64,000 nt of DNA, from contig NW_006499364.1 of assembly GCF_000471905.2 (NCBI RefSeq), positions 3,080,213-3,144,212 of the forward strand. Reading direction: 5' to 3'. The DNA is from Amborella trichopoda. Lineage: Eukaryota; Streptophyta; Magnoliopsida; Amborellales; Amborellaceae. The notes under the pieces are model-generated. The model ran no database searches. It worked only from the letters and a program-made list of their open reading frames with translations, and was not told the DNA's origin. The position numbers and the translations under genes were made by a program. Shown here piece after piece: positions 34,042-48,688 of the stretch. How positions within the stretch are numbered: position 1 is the stretch's first letter; every line of letters begins with the position of its first letter.

Positions 34042-36777
34042 TGGTTAGGTTCCTCGATTTCACCCTCCAGATCTAGAGAATTTGGCGGCACGTATCTCGG
34101 GTTTCTGACGAACCCGGGATTTGAGATCGCTCTCTCAGAACCTTGCTCGAGAGCAAGGACAGGTATACCAACTGATGAGAGAGGAATTGAAGGTGGGTTC
34201 GGGACATACTAGGGTTGGCTCACATGAGAACCCACTTAGAACACGAAGAAATCCCCCCAGCTGCTGTAACTGGTTCGGAATCTCCTCCCTTGACCTACAA
34301 TCTTCTCATTTTTTGCGCAGCACTTCTATGGTTAATTTGTAAGACAAGTGGGTCGAAGAGACCCACCGTTTTCTTAGGGCAACGTACGTTCATGCGATAG
34401 GGTGATGAATCGTAATGTTTAAATAAAAATAAAAAAGAGAAGAAAACTTAACGAAGAGGGGAGACTAGCATGACATCTAGGATGTTATCGACTCGAAGTG
34501 TTAGCAAGATGGGCATGGTTCTCATGACCAACAAGACGGCAATACTACTCGAAACCGAGACTGATACGGCGGTGCTAAGCTAAGTCTACCCTCAGTCAAG
34601 TGAGAAAAGAGAGTGAAAAGAAGACACGAGATGATAGAGAGTTGTGGTCCCGACGGCGCTAGGCGTTGCCACTCATGATTGTGGAGTAGTAGCGTCGTGG
34701 CGCTTGGGCGGTGCTCGACGCTACTGCTCATGGCTAGAGAGTGAGAAATGAACTACAGACAATGCTAGATATCGTTGTGGCAACATAAGAAGACAACACG
34801 CCCTTGCACCGGTGGCGATAGTATCTAATGAAGCGCACGACGATGGTCATTCGTGAAGCGCAAGATAGTAATCCTCACGAGACGCATGGCGATAGGTGTG
34901 GGACACAGGAAGGACGATGATGAACATCGAATACGCGAAGGACGCTTCACGGATGGCGATAGGTGTTGCTAAGGCCTCTAGCAAGCGACGAAGGGTATCG
35001 TCGTCTACTATAGACGCGCAACAGGGAAAGACCCCTGCGGACGACAACGGGTTTCATCGTCTGGATTCTTCATGGAGACATCAAAGCAATGTCTGTGGAC
35101 AACGATGGGCAGCATTGTCCACATGCCTCACTGGACGAAAGAGATTGAAGAAAAGAAGGAGAGGGAGACTCGCGCATGACACTGCCATCACCATGCGCAA
35201 CCTGTGTAACCTTAGGGGAGGCATGCACGGCACGACCACTACCGAGCATGACCTCTGCGAGGAACTCCGATGGAGAAGGAAGGGGGGAAGGGAGGAAAGA
35301 AGAGAGAGAGAAGAAGAAAAAGAAAAGAAGAGAGAGAAGATTTACCTCAAACCTAGAGGTACCGGTCAAAAGCTTCTCTCACCTCACTCTCTCTCTAACG
35401 TGACCCAATAATGAGAAGAAAGAGAAACTTGTATTAAGTAAAAACTTTATTTTGTGAAAGTTTGAGTCCACTAATGTGTACAACGTAGGTACGTACATAT
35501 AGAATTTGCCCCAAACATGGGTGGATGATCAAAAGTATAATTGTTGGAAATTAAGATTAAATCGAATTAAAAGATATTAGATAATAAAGTGAAAAATGAT
35601 AGATTTGCCCCTTCTTAACAATTCTTGGAATTCTAGAACTGTCCCTATATTGTGCTAGAACTTGTGTGATCTTACATGGCTGATCCGGGGTCATTCTGAT
35701 GCCCGATTGATCGTAAGATGATTGTTTTCTTTTAGAACTCGGCATGGCAATCGATTTGATACCAACTTCGAGCCATGGATCGTGTTTTTAATGCACGATC
35801 ATGTGACTTAAAATTTGAATGGATCTTGAAACTTCGAATGATAGTGTACTCGTTCCTTGATTTTTTTTGATGATTTCTTTGCTGAATTACATTAAGCATG
35901 CCGTTACGATCGCGGGGCAACAAATGTAGCAAGATTTCGTGCCCAAACGAAGATTTTGTAACTTTGGAATTTTTTGTGGAATCTGGAATTTCGGTGACAA
36001 AATTTGTGGTCACTTCATCTGCTTTGTGTGCAGAATCTGACCGTTCATCACCTACGGAGTTCAGGTTAGTGACAACCTGAGACCTTATGCACACAATGGA
36101 GTTGGTCTCGCAACGATTAGGATAGCGAGCAGCGTGATTTGGTTGCTCGAGCGAGGCACGATGCTGTTGAATTTCTTGCACTTTCTTCATAGATCAACGA
36201 CTTCTCTCCAGCTTTTGTTCGTGCTCGGGTGTCGTCATAGGGCGTACCATATATCGAATCTCTCGTCTTGACTAGATGAACATGCTCACCAAATTTTAAT
36301 ACAATCCGACTTGGGATGGGTTAGATATGAGCTTCGAAAATCACTGGTCGTGACTGTCCCTTCCATGGCATGGAGTTACAGGGTGGCCACACCGGAATAG
36401 CGTGTGGCCCCACCTTTTTCACTCTTTTACCTATAACTTCATCATGGAGTGTTCGTTCGGGCTGAAATTCGACCCATGGGGCTTTCAACAGTATGGAATC
36501 CAATGGTGATGGTCTTATAGAGATTTAAGAAACCGAAAATGGATCTCTAGTTATAGGGGCCGTTTCAGGGTGCCAATGGACGATTCTGCTGGAACTGTTT
36601 CTCAGTCTGCACTGCCTTAGACATGTCGGACTATGGCGAAACTTTGCAGGAGACTTTTGAGAGACCTTATGAAGATCTTGGCCTATTCCAGGGCTATTCT
36701 GAGATTGCCAAAATTTCCACTATTTGTTAGGCTTTATTAAGCGGGGGCCCCATGTTGATGAAAAATGCCTTCCAACA
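34042..36777 (-). mobile_element. 5' LTR of element D
   Basis: This 2736-bp LTR begins TGTTGGAAGG (36777) on the minus strand and ends CTAACCA (34042). Its U3 (35550-36777) is clearly related to LTR A, B and C, for example around 35640-35760. Its U5 (34100-35480) differs: I see no array of aagcctag hairpins, only G/A-rich sequence and scattered gcggtgctaagc-like words. It is therefore a separate subfamily. A TATA-like tctatatg lies near 35500 (minus). Confidence 0.8.
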
Positions 36778-39050
36778 ATGGGAGGTATGGATGTGAATGG
36801 GTGAAATGAGCTTGAAATCCCAGATTTGTGCTTCTGCGTGCCTTGATTGTTTGAGAAATGTAGAGGCTCTTGCTAGTGGTGGAAATCGGTGAAATGAATC
36901 ACTTGTAAGGCTAGCTTAATATGAGCCAGGTTTGTATTAAGATTTGTGTTGGTTTGTGAATCATTAAGTGTTCTTTAATGTATGTTAAGCTTGAGAATGA
37001 AATTTTCCAGAACTGTGACCATTCTTTCATTGAATGTATCAATAGCCAACGGCATCCAAATGGACCCAAACCAGCTTTGAACGAAATATATGGTTGTCTA
37101 CTTCCAGTTTTCGTTTTATATCATCTTGAAATTCCCCATGGATTAGAAATTATGCTTCAAAATGTGTGGGTATGTCATTGTTGAGAGGCTGCAGAAAATG
37201 TATGGACTGTCACTCATTTTATACCAAACCATTGACCAATTGGACGACGTCAAAATGCTTTTAAATCACAGGCATTTGATTCATTCATGTCTTTACTGTG
37301 ATTTTTATTTTCTAACCTTGTCTAAATTCTTCATAAAAGAAGAGTTGTACTTCAAATTGTGTCTATATATCATTGTTAGTAGGTTCCTGTAGATTTCACA
37401 ATTATTATCTCTGTTGTCACAAGTTTTGACTAACCAAACGGAGTCCAAGTGCACCCAAACACTGTCAATTGAAAGATCCGTGTGTGTACTAAAAGTTGCA
37501 TGTTGAGATCTTTTTGAAATTCCCTGTAGGTTGAAAGTTATGCCTCAAAATGTGAGGACCTATCACTGTTCACAGTTGCAGGAAATTCCAGCAACTATTG
37601 CTCACTTTGTGCCGAGCTTTTGGCCCATCAAATATCGTCTAAACATCTTCAAACCATCACCATTTTAAAGATCCATGTTTAAAATTGGAGTTGCATGTTT
37701 AGATGATTTTGAAATTCTCCATAGATTGGGAGTTATCCCCCAGAGAAGAGGGGTACATCATTGTCACTCGTGACAAAGATTTTCAGCTTGTGATTGTCTT
37801 GAGAAATTAATTGTTTTATGCTAAAACCCTGCCCAAATGTATTCAAATCACTTTTGTATGAATCATAAGTAATTTTACTTCGAAATTAGTTTTAAAACTC
37901 CACAGGAACCCTTCACGATTTGATAATGATGCCCTTTTGCCATGAGAATACCCTTGTGGTGAATGTAGTGAAATTGTACACTCTTTTAAACGAATTGTTC
38001 ACTGGTCAACCTGAGCGACAAATGTTACAAGTGATAATCGTTAAGCATATATGTTATGTGATAGTTTCATATGATACATGATGCATGTTAAGGGTCATGA
38101 TGTTACGTGACCATGTAATAAGTGAAGCCCGATGAGTACAAATGCCATGTTATAGCTCAACGATAAATGTTGTGTGATAAATATTGTAGTGCTAATGTGA
38201 CAAGTGTCATAAATGCTCATTGATAAGTGTAAGTGCCACTTGATAGTCTTATTATGATGGATGTTTCATTCAAAGTGTTATAGTAGTACATGACAGCTAT
38301 ATAATTATGAATGAGACTCGTACCTTGCATAATGAGGCTGGAATTAACTATCATGAGTTACTGATTAGGTACGAGAAAAATTAATTATTGACTGTTCTGA
38401 GATGATACTGTGATATTGCCTACTATGTAATGGGCTACCCATTGGTAGTGGGTATTATTCCTAGATGATACTGTGATATTAACTACTATGCAATGGGCCA
38501 CCCATTAGTTGTAGGTACTGTTATGGGATGATATTTTGATATTGACTACTACGCAATGGGTCACCCATTGTAGTAGGTATTGTTCTAAGATGATGCTGTG
38601 ATATTGACACCTGTTCGTAAAGCGACTGAAGTGATAGATGCTATGAGAACTCTTTGGCATGCTTTGGGTGTATCGCATGACCAAACATTGATGTTGGGGG
38701 ATGCCTGCTTTGAGAGTATTGCGGGGTTTGCCTGTAACTGATACTAGCCAGGTGCATGCTTTGGGAGTATTGCATGACCTGGCCTTGTGATTGTTGTGAA
38801 GTGATTATATTCTCTATGATGAAATGAGGGTGTACTCTATTTTGATAGGAACATATGTGGTGAACCCTGTGCATTTATAGATGTATGAACGATGGTGTGC
38901 AATGCATGGTTGTTATGCATATGATGATACTTCTAAAGAAAAAGTTTTTCTGATCTACTATTTCTTATGATATCCATTATCTGCATTGTGAATGTGAATG
39001 ATAATTGCAGTATTGAACAAATGAGAATTCTGATACTTGAATGATGCTTG
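36778..39050 (+). mobile_element. 5' LTR remnant of Tekay-type element 1
   Basis: From 36783 (aggtatggatgtgaatggg) to about 39035 this matches 43513-45745, the 3' LTR of the same element. The first 930 or so bases of the LTR are missing because element D lies here; they should be beyond the left edge of the window. The last 570 or so bases and the PBS are also missing, so the LTR runs straight into gag leader sequence. It holds 195-bp degenerate repeats (36980-37900) and 62-bp hairpin repeats (38390-38610). Confidence 0.8.
38390..38610 (+). repeat. 62-bp hairpin repeats, LTR 1 (5' copy)
   Basis: There are three to four units of gatgatactgtgatattgac plus a hairpin of the type CAATGGG-CCA-CCCATTG. 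The matching array in the 3' LTR is 45070-45310. Confidence 0.75.
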
Positions 39051-39151
39051 TGATAGCTAGGAAAGGATCCTTAGCTTAGGGAGTTTTAGATGTTTCCTTA
39101 GAATAGTTTTAGGACAGATTAGTGACTGGGTGCTCCTGTGATAGGATGGAG

Positions 39152-40060
39152 ATGCCGAGGGCTCGTACCAACCATGCAAGCTCTAGCAACGAGGACACTA
39201 AGGCTCTTGATGAATTTTATAGACCTCTGGGAGCCATGACCCAAATGATGAAAGAGTCAATGCCGGCCCCTCATAGCACAATGGTAGAAACTTGATAGAG
39301 AGGTTCAAGAGGCTAGCACCCCCAACTTTCTTAGGGAAGGGAGGAGTAGAGAAAGCTGAGAGGCAGTTGATGCAGGTCGAAAAGATTTTTGGAGTTATTA
39401 TAGCACTCAGATGAGCAGAAGTTGAGACTGGGTACCTTCATATTAGAAGGGGATGTCGAACATTGGTGGCATTCAGTCCGATAGGCCTAGGAAGAGAATG
39501 AGATAGTACCTACATGGGAAGGATTTCTAGAGGCCTTCAATGAAAAATATTTCCCTGAATCAATAAAGGAGAGGAAGGAGGTTGAATTCATAGAGTTACA
39601 ACAAGGGAATCTAACTTTTGATCAGTACGTAGCCAAATTTTCTGAGTTATCCAGATACGTGCCGCATATCATCAACACGGAGGCTAGGAAGGTAAGCAAG
39701 TTTGAGAGAGGTTTTCATCTCGATATCAGAAGGAGAGTTTTGTCGACCAATCTTAAGGCCTTCTCTCAATTGGTGGACTTGGCTAGGAAGTTGGAAAAAG
39801 GCTGTGATGATTACCACTTGAGGAAGGAGAAATGGAGGACGGGACTTCCGCCCTTTGGGGTCCACGTGAAAAAAAAAATCAGAGGAATGATAAGACCCAA
39901 AAAACCTCCTAGAGCGACGTCAAGCAAAACCAGTCTGTGCATTGTACCTCATGTAGGAAGCAGGGGCACGTAGCTTCCGAATGTTGGTTGAGGACGTAGG
40001 CGTGCTTCAAGTGTGGCATGTCAGGCCATCGGATTAGAGACTATCCAACTCTGAGGGACC
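39152..40060 (+). pseudogene. gag: gag of Tekay-type element 1
   Basis: The start MPRARTNHASSSNEDTKAL is at 39152. It is followed after a stop by LIERFKRLAPPTFLGKGG, EGDVEHWWHSVR, WEGFLEAFNEKYFPES, FDQYVAKFSELSRYVPHI and a basic stretch. Two zinc knuckles follow: CTSCRKQGHVASEC (39943-39984), an exact C-x2-C-x4-H-x4-C, and CFKCGMSGHRIRDY (40003-40044), whose last Cys is Tyr. Stops and shifts (near 39297, 39406 and 39900) make it inactive. It is not followed by protease or RT. Confidence 0.8.
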
Positions 40061-40399
40061 AACTCTGAGGGACTAATCCAAACCAAGGACTCTGGGTCGA
40101 GCCTTTACTTTTGACGGTAAGGAGCTAAGACCTCGACTTCAGAGACCAGAGGTATGTTTTGATTATGATGAGGAGTCTAGAATTTTGATTGACTGTGTTT
40201 ATGTTGTGTGCAACTGATGAGGGAATTTATAAAGACTCTTTTAGCATGTTAACTGTGTGAAACCTTGCCTGGGCGGTGGGGGGGGGATGGGGGGTGCATG
40301 TTCTACCCCATTTAGTTGATAATTTATAAGTGTCGTGTGATTGAGTGGCAGTCAGGTGATGAGTGAAATGTGATGTATGAAACATGGCTGAAATGCAAC

Positions 40400-42260
40400 A
40401 AGTGCTATGCGATTCTTGAGGCATGCTTTGAGAGTAATGCATGACCCTAGCTACTGATAGTTAGCTCATGCTTTGAGCATATTGTAGGGCCTGATTTTGT
40501 GATTGATATAGGTGAGGTGTCTACTTTGAACATATTGCAGGACCTGACCTTGGGATTCTGTGGTGAATGCTTTGAGTGTAATACATGGCCACAATTGATT
40601 TTGTAGGGTGCCTTCTTTGAGTGTATTGTAGGGCCTGACCTTATAATTATGTGGTGCATGCTTTGAGCGTCTTGCATGGTCATAATTGATTTTGTAGGGT
40701 GCTTACTTTGTGCTTATTGCAGGGCCTGACCTTGTGATTATGTGGTGCATGCTTTAATTGTATTACATGGCCATAATTGATTTTGTAGGGTGCCTACTTT
40801 GAGCGTATTGCAGGGCCTGACCTTGTGATTCTGTGGTGCATGCTTTGAGCGTATTTCAAAGCCATAATTGATTTTGTACGGTGTTTGCTTTAAGCATATT
40901 GCAGGGCCTGACCATCGTTTTGTGGAGCATGTTCTACCCCATTTAGTTAATAATTTATAAGTGTCGTGTGATTGAAATGATATGTATTATATGATTGGGC
41001 CAGTGTGGCTAGTCAGGTGACGAGTGAAATGTGATGTATGAAACATGGCTGAAATGCCGCAAGTGCTATGCGAGTTCTGGGATGCTTTGAGAGTAATGCA
41101 TGACCCTAGCTACTGATAGTTAGGTTCATGCTTTGAGCATATTGCAGGGTCTGATTTCGTGATTGATATCGGTGAGGTGTCTGCTTTGAGCGTATTTCAG
41201 GGTCTGACCTTGGGATTCTATGGTGCATGCTTGGACCGTAATACATGACCAGAATTAATTTTGTAGGGTGCCTACTTTGAGCGTATTGTAGGGCCTGACT
41301 TTGTGAATATGTGGTGCATGCTTTGAGCGTATTGCATGGCCATAATTGATTTTGTAGGGCTGCCTACTTTGAGCATATTGTAGGGCCTGACCTTGTGATT
41401 GTGTGGTGCGTGCTTTAATTGTATTGCATGGCCATAATTGATTTTGTAGGGTGCCTGCTTTGAGCGTATTGCAGGCCCTGACCTTGTGATTATGTGGTGC
41501 ATGCTTTGAGCGTATTTCATGGCCATAATTGATTTTGTAAGGTGTTTGCTTTAAGCGTATTGCAGGGCCTGACCTTGTGGTTTTGTGGTGCATGCTTTAA
41601 CCGTATTGCATGACCATACTGTGATATGTGATTGATTAACATGCTTTGAGCGTATTGCATGGCTCCACTGTGATATGTGATTGATTAGCATGGTTGGAGC
41701 ATATTGCATGGCCATACTACGATATGTGATTAGTTGGCAGGCTTTGAGCGTATTGCATGGCCATATTGTGATGTGTGATTGATTGACATGCTTTAAGCGT
41801 ATTGCATGGCCATACTGTGATATGTGATTGGTTGGCATTCTTTGAGCATATTGCATGGCCATACTAAAGTATATTATGGATTAGCATGCTTTGAGAGTAT
41901 TACATGACCATATTGTGATATGTGATTGATTTACATGTTTTGAGTGTATTGCATGGCCATGCTATTATAGGAGATTGATTGCCATGCTTTGAACATATTA
42001 CATGGCCATACTATGATATGTGATTGATTGGCATGCTTTGAGCGTATTGCATGACCATAATGTGATATGTGAATGATTGACATGCTTTGAGCATATTTCT
42101 TGGCCATATTGTGATATTTGATTGACTGGCATGCTTTGAGCGTATTGCACGACCATACTGTGCTGTTTGATTGATGGGCATGCTTTGAGCATGTTGCCGG
42201 ACCTAGTTTTGTGATTCTGTGAATCTGTGGTGCATGCTTTGAGAGTATTGCATGATTGAT
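40400..42260 (+). repeat. Tandem repeat block replacing pol in element 1
   Basis: About 35 degenerate units of 45-55 bp share catgctttgagcgtattgca. In 40420-41600 they alternate between tggccataattgattttgta and gggcctgaccttgtgatt versions. From 41600 the unit becomes tggccatactgtgatatgtg followed by attgattggcatg. Two or three units of the same type lie inside the LTRs (38655-38790, 45345-45480), so the block probably grew from LTR sequence. Open frames on the minus strand (41255-41862, 41931-42377) are repeat artefacts. Bases 40060-40400 hold broken sequence after gag with a G run at 40279-40285. Confidence 0.8.
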
Positions 42261-42568
42261 ATTGATAAGGTGCTCGTTATGTGTGTATGGCCGTGCTTGA
42301 CATGGAAATTGGTACCAGTGAGTTAGCTGATTGTGGCTGATCTGCTGAAATTGCTTGTAGTTAAATGTGTTGATCAATGTGTGTGCATTTGTTAATATTT
42401 GCTTGACTAGATTGATAAGGTATCTGGATTGTTAGTGCATGACACTCTGAGTTTGGCTTAGAGATGTTAGGTTATGCTGTGGACAGTTGTATTAAGCAGT
42501 GTGTATTTTAGTACCCTCCCCTTATTGTTTGGTTTCATGTGTATGATTTTGAGGACAAACTCCTTTTT

Positions 42569-42581
42569 AAATGGGGGATGA
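42569..42581 (+). other. Polypurine tract of element 1
   Basis: Aaatgggggatga directly precedes the LTR start TGTAAGGACC. The preceding gaggacaaactcc is the kind of sequence usually found before the PPT of Tekay-type elements. Confidence 0.6.
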
Positions 42582-45500
42582 TGTAAGGACCACAAATTTC
42601 TCTGGGTATGATTTGGACACCACGATGTAGGGCGAAAGAGAGGCCTAGCGCCGTTTGGGGCATAACCCCGTGTGTATAAGAGCTTACCGTTGTCTGTGGC
42701 CCGGCATCGTCGGTAAAGTGAAGAGGAGAGAGAAAGTCAGCGTCGCCCATGAAAAGTCACTGCCGCGCATGAAAAGCCAGCGTCGCGCGTGATGTTAGAG
42801 ATGAGCATCGCCGTCTGTGGAAGAGGCATAACGTCGGCTGTGAAGAGAGAGAGGGAAAAGCAACACCACGTGTGAAAGGCATCACCACGAGTGTAGTGTC
42901 GTTTAGAGCATCGTCACATGTGCAAAGAGGTCTAGGGTCATCTGTGAAAGAGGCTAGCGCCACGAGTGTAAGGATGCATCACCACGCATGAATGGATAAA
43001 CGTCGTGTGTGACATGGGGCAATGACTTGCGTGAATAAGAGTGTAGCGCTGTGTGGGTAGTAGAAAGAAAAGATAGAAAGCGCTTGCGACAATGAGCAGA
43101 GCGCACGTGGCATTGAAGGAAGAAGAAGAAGAAGAGGACTGGCACCGTGAGTGAAAAGAAGATGTGAATTTTATCGTATGTGTCAGCGCCGCATTTGTCA
43201 TGCGTGCATGTTAGCTACAGTAACCTTCACCTACCCTGTCAACCATAGTGTTTTTCACCTACCTTGGATACTTAAACCCCTCTCCCCTCCATCTCACTAT
43301 GGTTACCCCTTTCTTTCTCTCTCTAAAGCCCAAGGTTAGAGTTCCTTACTGCTGCCCTTTGGAGAGAGCCATTGCTTGAAGCTTGATGTGGCCTGTGAGT
43401 GGGAGTTTGGAGGTGCCGTTGAGCATAGGTAAGTCGGTTTGGCATCTTTGCACTAACAAATATTGTAGAACTCAATTTTATGTATTGAATGTGGGTAAAA
43501 TGGTAGAATGAGAGGTATGGATGTGAATGGGTGAAATGAGCTTGAAATCCCAGATTTGTGCTTCTGCGTGCCTTGATTGTTTGAGCAATGTAAATACTCT
43601 TGTTAGTGGTGACAATTGGTGAAATGAATCACTTTTAAGGCTAGCTTAATATGAGCAAGGTTTTGTATTAATATTTTGTAAAATCATTAAATGCTCTTTA
43701 ATGCATGTTAGGCTTGAGAATGAGATTTTCCAGAACTGTGACCATCCTTGCATCAAATGTTTTAGTGGCCAAACGACCATCTTGAATGAAATATATCATT
43801 GTCTACTTCCACTTTTATATTTATATCATCTTGAAATTCCCCACGGATTTGAAATTATGCTTCAAAATGTGTGGATATGTCACTATTGAGAGGTTGCAGA
43901 AAATGTATGGACTGTCATCTTTTTATACCAAACCTTTCAACGATTGAATGACGTCCAAATGCTCTTAAATAACCACCATTTGAGTCATGAATGTGTTTAC
44001 TATAATGTTTATATTCTAACCTTGTCCAAATTATAAAATATGAGTTATGCTTCAAATTGTGTCTATATATCATTGTTAGCAGGTTTCACTGGATTTCACA
44101 ACTATTACCTCTGTTGTCATACGTTTTGACTAACCAAATGGAGTCCGAATAATCCCAACCACTGTCAATTGAAAGATCTACGTGTGTGCTAAAATTTGCA
44201 TGTTGAGCTCTTTTTGAAATTCCCTGTAGGCTGAGAGTTATGCCATGAAATGTGAGGGCATATCATTGTTCATAGTTACAATAAATTCCAACAACCATCA
44301 CTCATTTTGTGCAGATCTTTTGAACTATCAAATGTAGTTCAAACAACTTCAAAGCATCACCATTTTAAATATCCCTCTTTAAACTTGGTGTTGCATGTTC
44401 AGATCATTTTGAAATTCTCCTTAGATTGGGAGTTACGCCCCTGAGAAGACGGGTAGGTCACTGTCACTTGTGAGTGCCTGTCTTGAGAAATAAATTGTTT
44501 TATGCTCAAGCTCTGCCCAAATGTGTTCAAATCACTTTTGTATAAATCAGGAGTAATTTACTTCGAAATTAGTTTTGACACCCCACTCACGGTTTGATAA
44601 TGATGCCCTTTTCCTATGAGAATACCCTGGTGGTGAATGTAGTGAAATTGTACACTCTTTTAACTGAATTGTTAACTGATCGACCTAAGCGACAAGTATT
44701 ACAAGTGATAATTGCTAAGCATAAATATCATGTGATAGTTTCATATGATCATTGCTGCATGTTAAGGGTCATAATGTTATGTGAACAATGCTATGTGATC
44801 ATGTAATAAGTGATGACCGATGAGTACAAATGCCATGTGATTGCTCAACGATAAATGTTGTAGTGCTAATGTGACAAGTGTCATAAATGCTAATGTGATA
44901 AGTGTAAGTGCCACTTGATAGTCCTATTATGTTGGATGTTTCATTTTAAGTGTTACAGAACTACATGACAGCTGTATAATTGTGAATGAGCCTCGGACCT
45001 TGCATAATAAGGTTGTAATTGCCTGTGATAAGGTACTGACTAGGTATGAGAAAAATTAATGCTTGACTGCTCTGAGATGATACTGTGATATTGACTACTA
45101 AGTAATGGGCCACCCATTGGTAGTGGGTACTGTTTTGAGATGATACTGTGATATTGACTACAACACAATGGGCCACCCATTAGTAGTGGGTACTGTTCTG
45201 AGATGATATTATGATATTGACTACTACGCAATGGGCCACCAATTGGTAGTGGGTGCTGTTCTGAGATGATGTTGTGATATTGACCACTAGGAAATGGGAC
45301 ACCCATTGGTAGTGCGACAGAAGTGATAGATGTTATGAGAACTCTTCGACATGCTTTGGGCGTATCGCATGACCAAACATTGATGTTGGGGGAAGCTTTC
45401 TTTGAGAGTATTGCAGGGTCTGCCTAAGTGACTGATACCAGCAAGGTGCATGCTTTGGGCGTATTGCATAACCTGACCTTGTGAATGCTGTGAAGTGATT

Positions 45501-46319
45501 ATATGCTCTATGATGAAATGAGGGTATACTTTATTGTTATAAGAACATATGCAGCGAACCCTGTGCAGTCATAAATGTATAAGCGATGGTGTTCAATGCA
45601 TGGCTGCTATGCATATGTTGATACCTCTAAAGAAAAGGTTTTTTTGAACTGCTATTTCTTATGATATCTATTATCTGCATTGTGATTGTGAATGATAATT
45701 ACGTTATTGAACAAATGAGAATTCTGATACTTGCAATGAGTCCTGTGATAGATGCCTTGAAGAGATTTCTGATTTATGTGATATTTATACTGTGATAGCT
45801 TATAATTGAGAAAACAGTTTTTTAACACATAGATAGAGTTCATAATGATGCATTGTACTTAGATCTACGTACTGGACTTTATAGCTCATTGCACTATTTC
45901 TCCCCTCCTTGTAGAATGATAGTGACAGGTTAAGGGGCTAGGTGTATGTGTTTTACGGCTGGCAGTCGAAGCCAGATTTCTTCAAGATGATGCTTGGATC
46001 TTATTTGTATTTGGGCAGTTTAACCCTGAGTTTTTGTTCATTGTAGTTATGTGTAACATTGGGCCTAGATGCCCCAAATTTAAGTGTAATATTTTGGAAG
46101 AATTTTATATAGTAGATTTTTGGTGTATGCAATTTTCTATGCTCATCTGCCTGTTGAATGACTGTTTTAGGTCTTTTCCATGGTTTGCTCCGTTTACTTC
46201 ATTATTAAAGTGTTGAGTTCACTTCGACCTGAGTGACAGACACTACATCGAGATCACGGACCCGCACCCGGTCATCCTCTATCAAGTACAAAATAGGGGT
46301 TGGGGACGGGGCATTGACA
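42582..46319 (+). mobile_element. 3' LTR of Tekay-type element 1
   Basis: This 3738-bp LTR starts TGTAAGGACCACAAA and ends GGCATTGACA. It contains short cgtcgtgtgtg/cgccacgagtgt-like repeats (42640-43200), a CT-rich stretch before 43330, about 195-bp degenerate repeats (43720-44570), 62-bp hairpin repeats (45070-45310), and a late region with tagaatgatagtgacagg shared with LTR 2. Small frames inside are not genes. Confidence 0.8.
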
Positions 46320-46323
46320 ATTA

Positions 46324-48688
<2,365 letters not shown>

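Larger units (their letters stand above)
4542..36777 (-). mobile_element. Tat-type element D (interrupted; 3' LTR not in the window)
   Basis: This is an inferred unit. On the minus strand it runs from LTR D (36777-34042) through PBS, leader ORF, gag, protease and a post-protease linker to about 28546. It then joins a plus-strand (antisense) PMD gene whose TATA box lies at 4927. Element B-C (9376-27959) is inserted in the antisense gene. Element A begins at 4541 and may be inserted just before the missing D 3' LTR. RT, RNase H and integrase were not seen in D sequence. Membership of the PMD part is inferred from position, the convergent arrangement, and antisense units at the same site in B-C and E. 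Confidence 0.5.

Noticed and set aside
34896..35411. 171-codon plus-strand frame with an Arg/Glu/Lys-rich end
   Set aside because: It lies in the G/A-rich U5 of LTR D on the non-transcribed strand, and its charged tail is a composition effect.
40400..42260. CRISPR-like array
   Set aside because: Units are contiguous and degenerate, with no unique spacers. The context is plant retrotransposon DNA.
41255..42377. Minus-strand repeat frames (HAIRSKHAPH-like)
   Set aside because: They are shadows of the 45-55 bp tandem array in element 1; the plus strand is the element's sense.
42582..46319. Element 1 LTR and LTR 2 as a pair from one element
   Set aside because: They differ in length, in array content (27-bp array only in LTR 2) and in much of their sequence, so they belong to separate subfamilies.
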